Shown: piece after piece, positions 16,250-24,974 of the stretch | Layout of the letters: the number at the start of each line of letters is the position of its first letter | How positions within the stretch are numbered: the first letter of the stretch is position 1 | Assembly: GCA_040756415.1 (NCBI GenBank) | Contig: JBFLYZ010000004.1 | Span: 1 to 64,000, forward strand | DNA: 64,000 nt | Source: JBFLYZ01 sp040756415 | GTDB lineage: Bacteria; Bacteroidota; Bacteroidia; JADZBD01 | Direction: 5' to 3' | Position numbers and translations under genes: made by a program | Notes under the pieces: generated by a model | Databases searched by the model: none | What the model saw: the letters and a program-made list of their open reading frames with translations, nothing else | What the model was told of the DNA's origin: nothing

Positions 16250-17623
16250 TCAAATGATCTTGCTGAACACCTGTGTTTGCGGGCTGTTTTCCCAAAGACG
16301 TGCATCAAAGGCCATGCATACATTCCTGATGAACGCTTTGCCCTTTTTAGTGACCCTGAGCCGGAAAGGATGCACGGCTACAAGGCCATCTGCTTCCAGC
16401 TCTTTAAGCCGTTCTATCGCTTCGTATACGGATTGCGACTGTTCCTTCTCTTTTTTCCATGAGGTCTTTCCCAGGCACATGATATTGAGGATGTGCTTCC
16501 TGATGACCAGATCATCATCGCTCAGGAGGTGACCCCGGAAGGCAGGCAGCCTGTTCTCATTCACCAGCTTCAGGTATTGCTCTACGGTTTTTACGTTTTG
16601 CGAATAAGCAGACCAACTATCGCTGATCGAAGAAACGCCCAGCCCGATCAGCAGCTCGGTGGGGTTGGTGGTATACCCCATAAAGTTACGGTGAAGGCGC
16701 CTGGTGGCAACGGCCCGGTAGAGCGAATCGCTTTCCAGTGCGAAATGGTCCATCCCGATTTCGCGGTACCCCGTAGCTTCCAGCAAAGACCTGCCCAGTT
16801 CGTACAGTTTTCTTTTCAGCTCATCCGGTGGCAGGTGTTTTTCGGTGAACTTGCGCTGCCCGGGCTTGATCCAGGGAACATGAGCGTAACTGTAAAAAGC
16901 GATGCGGTCGGGTTTAAGGTGTTTTACTTTGGCTATGGTGCTGGCCATTGTCTGCAGGTCCTGCAACGGCAAACCGTAAATGAGATCGTAGTTAACAGAA
17001 GTGTATCCTATGACCCGGGCCTGCCGGGTGACCTGTTCCACATCGTTAAAGGTCTGGATGCGGTTGATGATGTACTGTACCCTGGAGTCGAAATCCTGTA
17101 TGCCCAGGCTTAATCTTCTGAACCCGAGATCGAAGAGCGCCTGCAGATGCTCTTGGGTGGTATTGTTGGGATGAGCCTCGAAACTGAACTCTGCATTGTC
17201 GCAGACGATCCCGCGCGAGGTAATGCCCTGTATGAGCTCCCTGAGCCGGATCGGTGAAAAGAATGTCGGGGTGCCGCCACCCAGGTGGATCTCGCGTATC
17301 CGTGGAATGCCGGGGAAATAGCCAAGATAGATCTCCCATTCTTTCAGGAGCGCTTTGATGTAAGGCTCCTCTACCGCATGATTGACCGTTATGCGTGTGT
17401 TGCAGCCGCAATAGGTGCAAAGGCTTTCGCAATAGGGAAGGTGTATGTACAGGCTTATGCCTGAGCTTTTGTTTGTTCTCCGGAACGAACGCTGCACCTT
17501 GTTCTTCCATTCTTCCGGTGTAGGAGGGGTTGTCCAGTACGGAACGGTCGGATAGCTGGTGTAACGGGGACCCGCCACATTGTATTTTTTTATCAGCTCA
17601 CTGTTCATGTTGGTCTTCGGCAA
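16250..17623 (-). CDS. hemN: Oxygen-independent coproporphyrinogen III dehydrogenase
   Basis: 457 residues, radical SAM. The cluster motif is CESLCTYCGC at about 67-76, and GGGTPTF lies in the SAM-binding part. The HemN-specific PRYTSYPTVP is at the N-terminus, and the C-terminal HemN domain is complete. It converts coproporphyrinogen III to protoporphyrinogen IX without O2, so heme can be made anaerobically for the cytochromes in this window. The start overlaps the end of queD by 26 bases; a start at 17608 would shorten the overlap. Confidence 0.92.
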   Translation of the reverse strand: MPKTNMNSELIKKYNVAGPRYTSYPTVPYWTTPPTPEEWKNKVQRSFRRTNKSSGISLYIHLPYCESLCTYCGCNTRITVNHAVEEPYIKALLKEWEIYLGYFPGIPRIREIHLGGGTPTFFSPIRLRELIQGITSRGIVCDNAEFSFEAHPNNTTQEHLQALFDLGFRRLSLGIQDFDSRVQYIINRIQTFNDVEQVTRQARVIGYTSVNYDLIYGLPLQDLQTMASTIAKVKHLKPDRIAFYSYAHVPWIKPGQRKFTEKHLPPDELKRKLYELGRSLLEATGYREIGMDHFALESDSLYRAVATRRLHRNFMGYTTNPTELLIGLGVSSISDSWSAYSQNVKTVEQYLKLVNENRLPAFRGHLLSDDDLVIRKHILNIMCLGKTSWKKEKEQSQSVYEAIERLKELEADGLVAVHPFRLRVTKKGKAFIRNVCMAFDARLWENSPQTQVFSKII

Positions 17624-18059
17624 ACCATTCGCAATAGGAAGATGGCGTTTCCCGCAGCTTAAGATGATGCAGCGTGGCCTCCATGGGGAGTTTTTCTGCG
17701 ATAATATCCGCGAAATAGGAAAGAAGGTTCTCGCAGGTAGGCTGGAAGGGGCTCAGCACTATATTCTCCGGGCCGTTCTCTTTGCCGGCCAGCTTGCGGT
17801 AGGGAGAGCGATCATTCAGTATCAGAACATGATCGAACCGGTGAACAATATGCTTCTCAACCAGGTCCTTTAGTTCCGAAAAATCGATCACCATGCCGTT
17901 CTTGCTTCCCGTGGCGGTGCATATACGGCCTTTCACCGTTACCGAGAGTTCATACGAATGACCGTGAATATTGCTGCAAGCCCCTGCATGTTCATCAAGA
18001 GCGTGTGCCATCTCGAAGCGGAATTGTTTGGTAACCCTTATTGTCGCATGCTCATTCAT
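17598..18059 (-). CDS. queD: 6-pyruvoyl-tetrahydropterin synthase/QueD-family protein
   Basis: Starting at 18059 (MNEHATIRV) gives 153 residues; a longer frame reaches to 18092. Zinc ligands are His in EMAHAL and the HGH of ACSNIHGHSYEL, with the catalytic Cys just before it. ENIVLSPFQPTCENLL and the Glu in KLRETPSS complete the pattern. QueD makes 6-carboxytetrahydropterin for queuosine; eukaryotic-like relatives make pyruvoyl-tetrahydropterin. It is translationally coupled to hemN, with no obvious pathway link. Confidence 0.85.
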   Translation of the reverse strand: MNEHATIRVTKQFRFEMAHALDEHAGACSNIHGHSYELSVTVKGRICTATGSKNGMVIDFSELKDLVEKHIVHRFDHVLILNDRSPYRKLAGKENGPENIVLSPFQPTCENLLSYFADIIAEKLPMEATLHHLKLRETPSSYCEWFAEDQHEQ

Positions 18060-18184
18060 GTGAATAACTCCTTGGATGCCGCAGAGGTGCATATACCGAG
18101 CAGCAGGGCTTTAAGAGTAATGGAGAAAACCCGTGTCGTGAGGCCGGGGTGCTGCCGCGCTGCGAATGCCCGTTCGTTCTCATA

Positions 18185-18907
18185 TCAGTCGTGTACGTTC
18201 GCTGCAACTAGGAGCTTTTTAAGATCGGGCACCTTTATCTTCTTTCCATCGAACTGTATGAGGCCCGAATCCTTGAATTCGGCCAGGATGCGTATGGACG
18301 TTTCGGTAGCGGTGCCCGCTATATTGGATATCTCTTCCCGGGTAAGGGTGACAGCGATTGTTTGATTATCTTCTTCAAATCCGTAGATCTCTTTCAGTAC
18401 GAGGAGCACTTCGGCCATCCGTTCTTTTACCGGTTTCTGGGCCAGGTCGGTGATCTTGCTTTCAGCCTTGCGCAGATCACCTGAAAGCAGGCGCATGATA
18501 TTGAGCGCCAGCGAAGAGTTCTTTTCGATCAGCTTCATGATCGCGTCTTTGGGTATAAAGCAAACAGTGGATTCTTCGATCGCCTCTGCCGTAGAGGTAT
18601 ATTGTTCGCCACTGAGCAACGCCCGGTACCCGAGCACATCCCCGGCCTTGGCCAGCCTCACTATCTGCTCACGCCCGTTCTCGGCCATCTGGTACAGTTT
18701 TACCTTTCCCGAGTGGAGGCAGTAAAGTCCGTGGGGATAAAAGCCCTCTTTGAAGATATTTTGCTTTTTTCTGATAATACTGCAGCCCTTGTTCTGGGTG
18801 AGCTCCAGGAGCTCACCGTTCTCGAGACTGCAAAAGATCGATTTATGCCTGGATTCGCACAGCAGGCAATCGACCATAGGTGCGTTTTTTTTTAAGGTTT
18901 TAGCCAT
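18185..18907 (-). CDS. CRP/FNR-family regulator with N-terminal Cys cluster (no. 1)
   Basis: Starting at 18907 (MAKTLKKN) gives 240 residues; the frame extends to 18982 but enters the operator region. Cys at C14, C17 and C26 (DCLLCESRHKSIFC), plus one in NKGCSII, resemble the FNR oxygen-sensing [4Fe-4S] ligands. The cyclic-nucleotide-like domain (about 35-150) is followed by a long helix and HTH. The recognition helix TATETSIRIL keeps the Glu and Arg that contact TGA half-sites in CRP and FNR. Two boxes lie upstream at 18968-19005, so autoregulation is likely. It is a candidate reader of the TATGA-N6-TCATA boxes. Confidence 0.85.
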   Translation of the reverse strand: MAKTLKKNAPMVDCLLCESRHKSIFCSLENGELLELTQNKGCSIIRKKQNIFKEGFYPHGLYCLHSGKVKLYQMAENGREQIVRLAKAGDVLGYRALLSGEQYTSTAEAIEESTVCFIPKDAIMKLIEKNSSLALNIMRLLSGDLRKAESKITDLAQKPVKERMAEVLLVLKEIYGFEEDNQTIAVTLTREEISNIAGTATETSIRILAEFKDSGLIQFDGKKIKVPDLKKLLVAANVHD

Positions 18908-18967
18908 GGGGGAAAGCGTTTGTCGGTCTATTCGCCAGTAAAGATGGTGATCCCGTACAAAAGCAAA

Positions 18968-19005
18968 CATGACAGCCATCATGTTTTTGCATGATGGCTG
19001 TCATA
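18968..19005. promoter_or_regulatory. Two CRP/FNR-type boxes forming one inverted repeat
   Basis: Box 1 CATGA-CAGCCA-TCATG at 18968-18983; box 2 CATGA-TGGCTG-TCATA at 18990-19005. The two are inverse complements over 15 bases (ATGACAGCCATCATG and its complement) around a short T-rich loop, so this is both a double operator and a strong hairpin. It lies between the end of the porin gene and the regulator start. No -7 element sits at 33 bp from either box. Confidence 0.6.
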
Positions 19006-19014
19006 AAACCCCGG

Positions 19015-20310
19015 TTATTTGATAAATGCTGGCTTAAAGATCAGCATGAGGTAAGCCCAGTTTGCGGTTTGCCCTGTATAACCCTCTCCTTTATAATCGG
19101 TTACTCCTTTCAGCAGGGCCAGGGTGGCGGTAGGAAGGTAGTGTGAGTAACCGGCTTGCAGGCTGAACATGCTGCTTAAAGAACAGTTGAGCGTAAGGTC
19201 GATCTCCAGTCCCAGGTTCGGGTCCAGGGCGCTGTAAGTGCCTTCTGCGGCCAGTTTTTTAAGGTCCAGGACATCCGCTGCGGCCATGAACTGGTGAATG
19301 TCCAGGCCTACCCAGTACTTTTCTGACTTATATCTTGTTTTCAGGTAGACGTTGGTCAGGCCCACATTGCCATGCGCGCCCCCGGCATAGTAAAGGTCCA
19401 TAAAGCCATTGAACTTATGGCCTGTTCCGTACAGTGTACTGAAATTGTGCACCACGTCTGTATACGCCTTGGCTGTATCGGTCTGGCTTTGTCCGCTCAT
19501 AAGCTCGAAGCCGCAGCCAAGCATGATCTTCTTTTGCAGGGTGTACTGCACCTCTGCCCCTGCGTGATATGCCTGTATATCCTTCTTACTGGCATCAACT
19601 CCTGTCTGGTAGTAGAACTTCAGCAACCCGAAGAAGGCGCCCTTTCTATACTCATTATGCGTGCCCATTGTCTGGCTGTAGCGGGTGCTGTTGATCGCTA
19701 CAGGCGACTGGAACCCGTTGTTGATGATCATGGCGCTGGTGCTGAGGCCGCCCCATTTCTTATTCAGCCACAAGAATTGCAGCTCCTTGTAGCTGCCCGC
19801 GATCGTGTAGCCGATTGCCGTGCTGTTCTCGGCATTCTGGTTATAGGCTATTCCCAAATGCATAGTGAACGTGCTATCAGAATATTTAAACAGAAGGGCA
19901 TCATGGCTTCGGCCCTGTTGGTTCCAGCTTACGCTGCCCATGAGGCGCTCATCATCATAGCTCAGCTCCTGGCGTCCGCTTCTGATCCCGAATTTTTTGG
20001 TGAACCAGTATTCCCCCCACGCTTCATGCAAGCCGTAGGTGTTGATGTCGTAGGTATTTCCCTGTGCCTGGTTGCCCCAGGTGCGCACATCCTGGAGTAC
20101 CAGTGACGCATTGAACCTGGCGGAGATATAATTGAAATTAAGACGGGTCCGTTGGGAGGTAAATATGCCGGCCTGTTGTCCGGAATCGAGCAGGGTCTTA
20201 TAACCATGCCTGTATTCTGTGCGGGGCCTTAGCTCTCCCGTCAGTGTGAATTGAGCGCTCATCGTATTTGCAGCAAGCATTATAATGAGCGCAATTGCCT
20301 GGATTTTCAT
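19015..20310 (-). CDS. Outer-membrane porin, alginate-export family-like
   Basis: 431 residues with a signal peptide (MKIQAIALIIMLAANTMSAQ). The start of the barrel, FTLTGELRPRTEYRHGY, and SGRQELSYDDERLMGSVSW match alginate-export/OprD-like beta-barrels that Bacteroidota use for small organic acids and sugars. Alternating polar/apolar strands run to the C-terminus, which ends in an aromatic strand (WAYLMLIFKPAFIK). The promoter carries the shared box and an exact TAACTTTG element, so it may admit a substrate or electron acceptor used under the same conditions; the actual solute is unknown. Confidence 0.75.
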   Translation of the reverse strand: MKIQAIALIIMLAANTMSAQFTLTGELRPRTEYRHGYKTLLDSGQQAGIFTSQRTRLNFNYISARFNASLVLQDVRTWGNQAQGNTYDINTYGLHEAWGEYWFTKKFGIRSGRQELSYDDERLMGSVSWNQQGRSHDALLFKYSDSTFTMHLGIAYNQNAENSTAIGYTIAGSYKELQFLWLNKKWGGLSTSAMIINNGFQSPVAINSTRYSQTMGTHNEYRKGAFFGLLKFYYQTGVDASKKDIQAYHAGAEVQYTLQKKIMLGCGFELMSGQSQTDTAKAYTDVVHNFSTLYGTGHKFNGFMDLYYAGGAHGNVGLTNVYLKTRYKSEKYWVGLDIHQFMAAADVLDLKKLAAEGTYSALDPNLGLEIDLTLNCSLSSMFSLQAGYSHYLPTATLALLKGVTDYKGEGYTGQTANWAYLMLIFKPAFIK

Positions 20311-20324
20311 ATTCTTTTTTGCAG

Positions 20325-20368
20325 CAAAGTTACCGCGCGTCAGGCGCCCGCCTATGACTCGTGTCAGT
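20325..20368 (-). promoter_or_regulatory. CRP/FNR-type box plus -7 element, porin promoter
   Basis: Box TATGA-CTCGTG-TCAGT at 20353-20368 (right arm degenerate); minus-strand TAACTTTG (exact TAnnTTTG) at 20325-20332; spacing 32 bp. The porin starts at 20310. Confidence 0.65.
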
Positions 20369-20403
20369 CGTAAAAATGATACTGGTCAGGCTCCTGCCTG
20401 AAT

Positions 20404-20448
20404 TATGAGGGTTGTCATGGTTTTTCATTGCAAGCGGTGATACTTTTG
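20404..20448 (+). promoter_or_regulatory. CRP/FNR-type box plus -7 element, T9SS cargo promoter
   Basis: Box TATGA-GGGTTG-TCATG at 20404-20419; plus-strand TACTTTTG (exact TAnnTTTG) at 20441-20448; spacing 33 bp. The gene starts at 20459, so the leader would be very short. Confidence 0.7.
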
Positions 20449-20458
20449 AAAATAAAAC

Positions 20459-21130
20459 ATGAAACGTATTTTCTTGCTTTGCTGTTTTTGCCTGGGTATG
20501 CTGAAAGGTTTCTCTCAAACCTATACGATCAGCCAGGACTATATGAACGCAGTGGGCGACCCGGGCGACCTTATGCTGGATACCGCACGGCTCACCAATA
20601 CGAGCAGCGCGCCTATCAACATATATATCATCCGTATCCTGGCCAGTCTGCCTCCCAACTGGCAAACCTGCTTTTGCTATCCTGTTTGCCTGTCTCCCGC
20701 GGTAGATACGCTTCCCTGGACAGTTCCGGCCGGCTCTACCATCGATATCTGCCCTGGTTTTTTTTCTGACGCTTCATCACCCGGTTTCGCTATCGAGTGG
20801 GTAAGGATCTATCAGGTAGGTTACGAGAATAATGCCGATACCCTCGTATTTACCGCAAATACGGGCGTAATGGGAATACCTGTTATGGCGCAACCGCTGG
20901 TGCATATCTATCCCAACCCGTTTGTTTCAGAGTTGCACATACGTGTTTCAACAGGCGGAGCGGATCACCTGGATATTTACGACAGTAAGGGGGGCCTCGT
21001 TCATTCCGCAGACTGCAGGGATCAGGGCGAGGTGCGATTGGATCTCGGAGACCTGCCGGCCGGCATTTATCTCGTCCGTTTTTCGGGCGCTGAAATCAGT
21101 TCATATACGCACTGGGTCATCAAGCGGTAG
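20459..21130 (+). CDS. Secreted protein with type IX secretion C-terminal sorting domain
   Basis: 223 residues. A signal peptide (MKRIFLLCCFCLGMLKGFS) is followed by a strand-rich domain containing WQTCFCYPVC and TIDICPGFF, whose four Cys may form disulfides. The C-terminal 75 residues have the type A T9SS sorting pattern: VHIYPNPF, then DIYDSKGGLV, then LDLGDLPAGIYLVRF and a closing strand. It should cross the outer membrane by the Bacteroidota type IX system. The N-terminal domain is not recognised. It is divergent from the porin, and both have the shared regulatory box. Confidence 0.8.
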   Translation: MKRIFLLCCFCLGMLKGFSQTYTISQDYMNAVGDPGDLMLDTARLTNTSSAPINIYIIRILASLPPNWQTCFCYPVCLSPAVDTLPWTVPAGSTIDICPGFFSDASSPGFAIEWVRIYQVGYENNADTLVFTANTGVMGIPVMAQPLVHIYPNPFVSELHIRVSTGGADHLDIYDSKGGLVHSADCRDQGEVRLDLGDLPAGIYLVRFSGAEISSYTHWVIKR

Positions 21131-21131
21131 A

Positions 21132-22187
21132 TCAGCGGAGCCTGTGTATCAGATAAAGCGTTATTCCTAAAAGGATAAAGGCGCCTGTCTGGTGAAGAAC
21201 TGCCATGACGATAGGAACCTGGTAGATCAGGGTAATCACTCCGAGAACAAATTGAAGCAGGACCGCAAGGACCAAACCGCCAGACAGTTTTCTCTGAAGG
21301 ACGGTAAGGTTGGCTTTGCGGCTAAGGAGGTAGATGGCGGTTGTGGCAAAAACAAGGATATAAGCGATCGACCTGTGAATGAATTGAACGCATGCTGGCC
21401 CTTCGAAGAGGTTCTTCCATCCCGGCCGGAGAATGGCGATATCCTCCGGCACCCAATTCGCACCCATTTTTGGAAAGGTCGGATACAGGTACCCGGCTTT
21501 CAGGCCCGCAACAAAAGCTCCGTAAATGATCTGGAGAAGCACCAATCCCAGGAACAGAATGGTCAGATTCTTTAAGCGTTGGTTGCTGATTTGTTCCCTG
21601 GCAGGGTATAGCAGATCCAGTGCATACCAGAAAGTGAAGCCAAAGAGGATTAACGCGGTGACCAGGTGCAGCGCAAGGCGATAGTGGCTCACGTGCGGGT
21701 CTTTGTTCAAGCCGCTTTTGACCATATACCATCCTATCAGGCCCTGAAGCGCACCTAAAAGAATCAAAACCATTACTTTCTTTAAAAAGCCCTGTTTGAA
21801 GCGGCCCTGCATCCAGAAGAGAAAGAATGGCACGGCAAACACCAGGCCTATGGTCCTTCCCAGGAACCGGTGGATGTATTCCCACCAGAAGATCTTTTTG
21901 AAATCGGATAGGTTAAAATCGTAGTTGATCAGCCTGAACTCGGGCGATTGCTTGTATTTCGAGAACTGTTCCTGCCAATCGGCCTCATTGAGCGGTGGCA
22001 AGCTTCCTGTAGGGCTCCATTCCACCATGGATAGCCCGGAATTGGTCAGCCGCGTGAGTCCGCCAATGAGCACCATAAGATAGATGAGGATGCATCCGCT
22101 GAACAGCCATCTGATAATCCAGCGATCGGCCCCCCGGTTCATCGAGCGCGTATTGCCGAGCAAGGCGGTTTGTCTGTGCATGTTCAT
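21132..22187 (-). CDS. ctaA: Heme A synthase (COX15/CtaA)
   Basis: 351 residues with eight predicted membrane helices. The COX15 signatures are GGLTRLTNSGLSMVEWSP at the first loop, EYIHRFLGRT, FIHRSIAYI and a late VLHQTGAF; the His residues bind the hemes. It oxidises heme O to heme A for the aa3 oxidase encoded at 49463..53459, while the matching heme O synthase is at 53462. It is the last gene of the 15.5-kb aromatic operon, one base overlapping the upstream start region, which is an odd place for it and ties aerobic respiration to the same transcript. Confidence 0.9.
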   Translation of the reverse strand: MNMHRQTALLGNTRSMNRGADRWIIRWLFSGCILIYLMVLIGGLTRLTNSGLSMVEWSPTGSLPPLNEADWQEQFSKYKQSPEFRLINYDFNLSDFKKIFWWEYIHRFLGRTIGLVFAVPFFLFWMQGRFKQGFLKKVMVLILLGALQGLIGWYMVKSGLNKDPHVSHYRLALHLVTALILFGFTFWYALDLLYPAREQISNQRLKNLTILFLGLVLLQIIYGAFVAGLKAGYLYPTFPKMGANWVPEDIAILRPGWKNLFEGPACVQFIHRSIAYILVFATTAIYLLSRKANLTVLQRKLSGGLVLAVLLQFVLGVITLIYQVPIVMAVLHQTGAFILLGITLYLIHRLR

Positions 22188-24187
22188 TATTTCCCTTCAA
22201 ATTCCACTTTCTTTCCTATCGAGCTCAATCCTTTCAACGCATCGCTGGTGCTGAAAACCGCAACCAGTTTTTCCAGTTCCGATTGAGGGCCTTTGGCAGC
22301 TTCGATGAGCTCTTCGGCTATGCGCATCGCAACAGGCGCCTTACGCCCCATAATTATCCCAAGCCGGGAAACCTCTTCGGACTTGATGTTGCCGTTCGAA
22401 TAGATCCCGTTAATAATGTCCTCATACCTGTTTTTTGAATAGAGCTCTGCATAAGCGCTCCACCTGGGCGATAAGGCCGTTTTTTTGCTTTTGCGCACTT
22501 CCGTTTCTCCTTCCAGCATGGCGAACAACTCTTCCAGCCCAACTACGTGATCGATGAGGCCGATCTCTGCGGCATCGTATGCCGAAATGGTCCTGCCCGT
22601 GAGGATAAGGTATTTGGCCAGGCCTTTTCCTATCCTGGCTGCCGTACGTTGAGTCCCGCCCAGGCCAGGATAAATACCTATCCCGGTCTCGGGGAAAGCA
22701 AGGATGGCCTTCGGTGAGGCTACTATGATATCCGCGCACAGGGCCAGCTCCAGCCCTCCGCCCAGCGCCATTCCGTTCAATGCCGCTACAACCAGCTTGC
22801 CCGAGCGATCGATTTTCTCGAACACGTTCTGGCCATACGAGGTGAATTCAACGATGCGGCCGAGGGTTTTATCCTTAATATTATCAATAAAGAATTTGAT
22901 GTCGGCCCCGGCCACGAACGCTTTTCCCGATCCGGTGATGAAAATGGTGCTGACAGCGGGGTCGGCTTCGGCCCTGGAGAACCGATCGTCTAGCTGCCTG
23001 ACCACTTCCTCGTTCAGTGCGTTGAGATCTTCCGGCTTATCGATCGTGATGATGGCATTATTTCCTGTTTTGCGCAGCGTGACATAATCCATTCTCCACC
23101 TGCCAGCCGATACCGCAGGCGCCTTTTCCTGGTACAGGCTGCAATAATCCCCGACCAGTCGTTTCACTTCGGTCTCGCCATAGTGCGTCATCAGGTCGAC
23201 AGGACCTTTTTTCCATTTCAGACCAATTTTGGCCCCCCTGTTCAGGTCCGCAGCGCGGCATATCTTTTCATCGAGTATTTGCGAGCTGACAAAGAAAACG
23301 CATCCCAGCATGCGCTCCCTGATCTTTTTCTCCAGGTCGGCATTGATCAGCTCGATGGCAGTATCTGTGATGGGCCAGTTCTCTTTTTTGCCGGCCTGCT
23401 CTTTCAGCAGTTCCGCCACCTGGTAGGCCTTCCCGAAGAACTCGAGGGTGCGTTGCGCATGAAGGGCAATGGGTACACCCGTAGCATTCATCAGCGCGAA
23501 AGGCCCCATGCCGATGCCAAATGTTCTTTTGCAAACTTCATCGATGATCTCGATGGTTCCTGTTCCTTCCTGAAGTAACCTTACTGACTCGTTGAGCCAG
23601 GGCACAAAGAACCTGTTTACGGCAAACCCGTACGCGTCCAGCGTAAGTATAGGGTCTTTCCCGGTCATCATTGAAAAGCGCATCATAGCTTCTTTGGTTT
23701 CAGAAGAGGTTTTTTCGCCCGGGATGATCTCCACCAGGCGGTTTTTTGCCGCATGATAGAAATAATGCATACCAATGAAGCGCTCGGGCTTTGTTACCGA
23801 TGCCGACAACTCCGTAACGGAAAAGGACGAGGTGTTGGTCGCCAGCACCGTAGAGCCGGGTACAATGTCGCTGAGGGTTTTGAACAGTTGTGTCTTGGCC
23901 TGAAAATCTTCGTATATGGCCTCCACGATCAGGTCGCAGGAGGCGAGATCGCTCAATTGCTCCGTTCCTTTGATATTGGACAGGAATTGTGACACTTCTT
24001 CGGGAGTAAAGATGTTTTTCTCCACTCCTTCATTAAGTACCCTGCGGATGCCTTCCAGTCCTTTGAGCACATAGGCCAATTCCCGGTCGGCCAGTGTCAC
24101 GCGAAGGCCTTCCTGGGCGAATTTCTGCGCCAGCGCTGAACCCATCGTTCCCGCGCCTACGACCCCAACATGTTTTATCGGTTTCAT
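22187..24187 (-). CDS. Bifunctional 3-hydroxyacyl-CoA dehydrogenase/enoyl-CoA hydratase
   Basis: 666 residues. The N-terminal dehydrogenase (about 1-290) starts with GVVGAGTMGSALAQKFA and has the HYFYHA and NRLVEIIPG regions. The C-terminal crotonase domain (about 365-640) has the oxyanion-hole segments AFVAGADIKFF and ALNGMALGGGLELALCAD plus FPETGIGIYPGLGG. The order is the reverse of E. coli FadB. It can hydrate and oxidise acyl-CoA intermediates; here the likely substrate is 3-hydroxypimeloyl-CoA from ring cleavage by Oah. It overlaps Dch by 4 bases. Confidence 0.85.
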   Translation of the reverse strand: MKPIKHVGVVGAGTMGSALAQKFAQEGLRVTLADRELAYVLKGLEGIRRVLNEGVEKNIFTPEEVSQFLSNIKGTEQLSDLASCDLIVEAIYEDFQAKTQLFKTLSDIVPGSTVLATNTSSFSVTELSASVTKPERFIGMHYFYHAAKNRLVEIIPGEKTSSETKEAMMRFSMMTGKDPILTLDAYGFAVNRFFVPWLNESVRLLQEGTGTIEIIDEVCKRTFGIGMGPFALMNATGVPIALHAQRTLEFFGKAYQVAELLKEQAGKKENWPITDTAIELINADLEKKIRERMLGCVFFVSSQILDEKICRAADLNRGAKIGLKWKKGPVDLMTHYGETEVKRLVGDYCSLYQEKAPAVSAGRWRMDYVTLRKTGNNAIITIDKPEDLNALNEEVVRQLDDRFSRAEADPAVSTIFITGSGKAFVAGADIKFFIDNIKDKTLGRIVEFTSYGQNVFEKIDRSGKLVVAALNGMALGGGLELALCADIIVASPKAILAFPETGIGIYPGLGGTQRTAARIGKGLAKYLILTGRTISAYDAAEIGLIDHVVGLEELFAMLEGETEVRKSKKTALSPRWSAYAELYSKNRYEDIINGIYSNGNIKSEEVSRLGIIMGRKAPVAMRIAEELIEAAKGPQSELEKLVAVFSTSDALKGLSSIGKKVEFEGK

Positions 24188-24972
24188 TTTGAAAGTATTT
24201 TGTCGTTTTCCCAGCTCGGCTTTCTTTTCTCCAGGAAAGCGTGAATGCCTTCATTGGCATCGTGCGTTTCCATCAGGTGGCGCAGGTACAGGCTCTCCAG
24301 TTGGGGAAGGAAATTGCTGAGCACGTGATTGAACTTTGCCCTGCCGGCCCTTACCGCGAACCGTAATGAAGAGGAGCTTTTTGGGAGAATATACTCCTGT
24401 ATCCATTTCTCTGTTCGTGTTTCCATCATGGCGCTGTCATCAAACACTTCGTTCAGCAGACCGATCGACCTGGCCTCATCCGCGGACAGGATTCTGCCCG
24501 TAAGCAGCAGTTCCTCCGCTCTCGCAAGGCCGATCTTTTCAGGAAGAATGACAGACGCGGGAGGAGGGAATACACCGAGCACGATCTCGGGCTGGCCCAG
24601 CCTGGCCGTTTTGTCTGCAAACAGGATATTGCACATAAGCGCCAGCTCCATTCCACCGCCAAGGCACTGCCCGCTGATGGTTGCCAGCGTGGGAATGGCG
24701 ATGTCCTTCATGGTATAGAAGAGTGCGTGAAAACCGTTCAGCATAGCTGCCGCGTATTCTTTTTTGTGCTCCTCCACGCTGGCCCCGAACGAGAAATTCT
24801 TTCCTTCGCCCGCAAGGATAATCAGCTTCAGTTGCGGCTGATCCCTGAATTCATTTAACGCTGTTTGCAGGTCCTCGATCATCATGTGGTCAAGGATGTT
24901 TCCCTTTCCGTCAGCGAGCGATAGTTTGACTATTGTATTGCCGTGCGAGTAGGTAACCTTTATCTTTTTCAT
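24184..24972 (-). CDS. dch: Cyclohexa-1,5-diene-1-carbonyl-CoA hydratase
   Basis: 262 residues, crotonase fold. The oxyanion-hole segments are KNFSFGASVEEHKKEY (about 60-75) and SGQCLGGGMELAL (about 105). FSFGASVEEH is characteristic of Dch and separates it from ordinary enoyl-CoA hydratases. Dch adds water to the product of benzoyl-CoA reductase, giving 6-hydroxycyclohex-1-ene-1-carbonyl-CoA. It lies between oah (2-bp gap) and the bifunctional beta-oxidation gene (4-bp overlap). Confidence 0.88.
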   Translation of the reverse strand: MKKIKVTYSHGNTIVKLSLADGKGNILDHMMIEDLQTALNEFRDQPQLKLIILAGEGKNFSFGASVEEHKKEYAAAMLNGFHALFYTMKDIAIPTLATISGQCLGGGMELALMCNILFADKTARLGQPEIVLGVFPPPASVILPEKIGLARAEELLLTGRILSADEARSIGLLNEVFDDSAMMETRTEKWIQEYILPKSSSSLRFAVRAGRAKFNHVLSNFLPQLESLYLRHLMETHDANEGIHAFLEKRKPSWENDKILSK

Positions 24973-24974
24973 CT

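Noticed and set aside
18968..19005. Intrinsic terminator for the porin gene
   Set aside because: The hairpin is strong but lacks a T run after it in the porin direction; it is better read as two operators.
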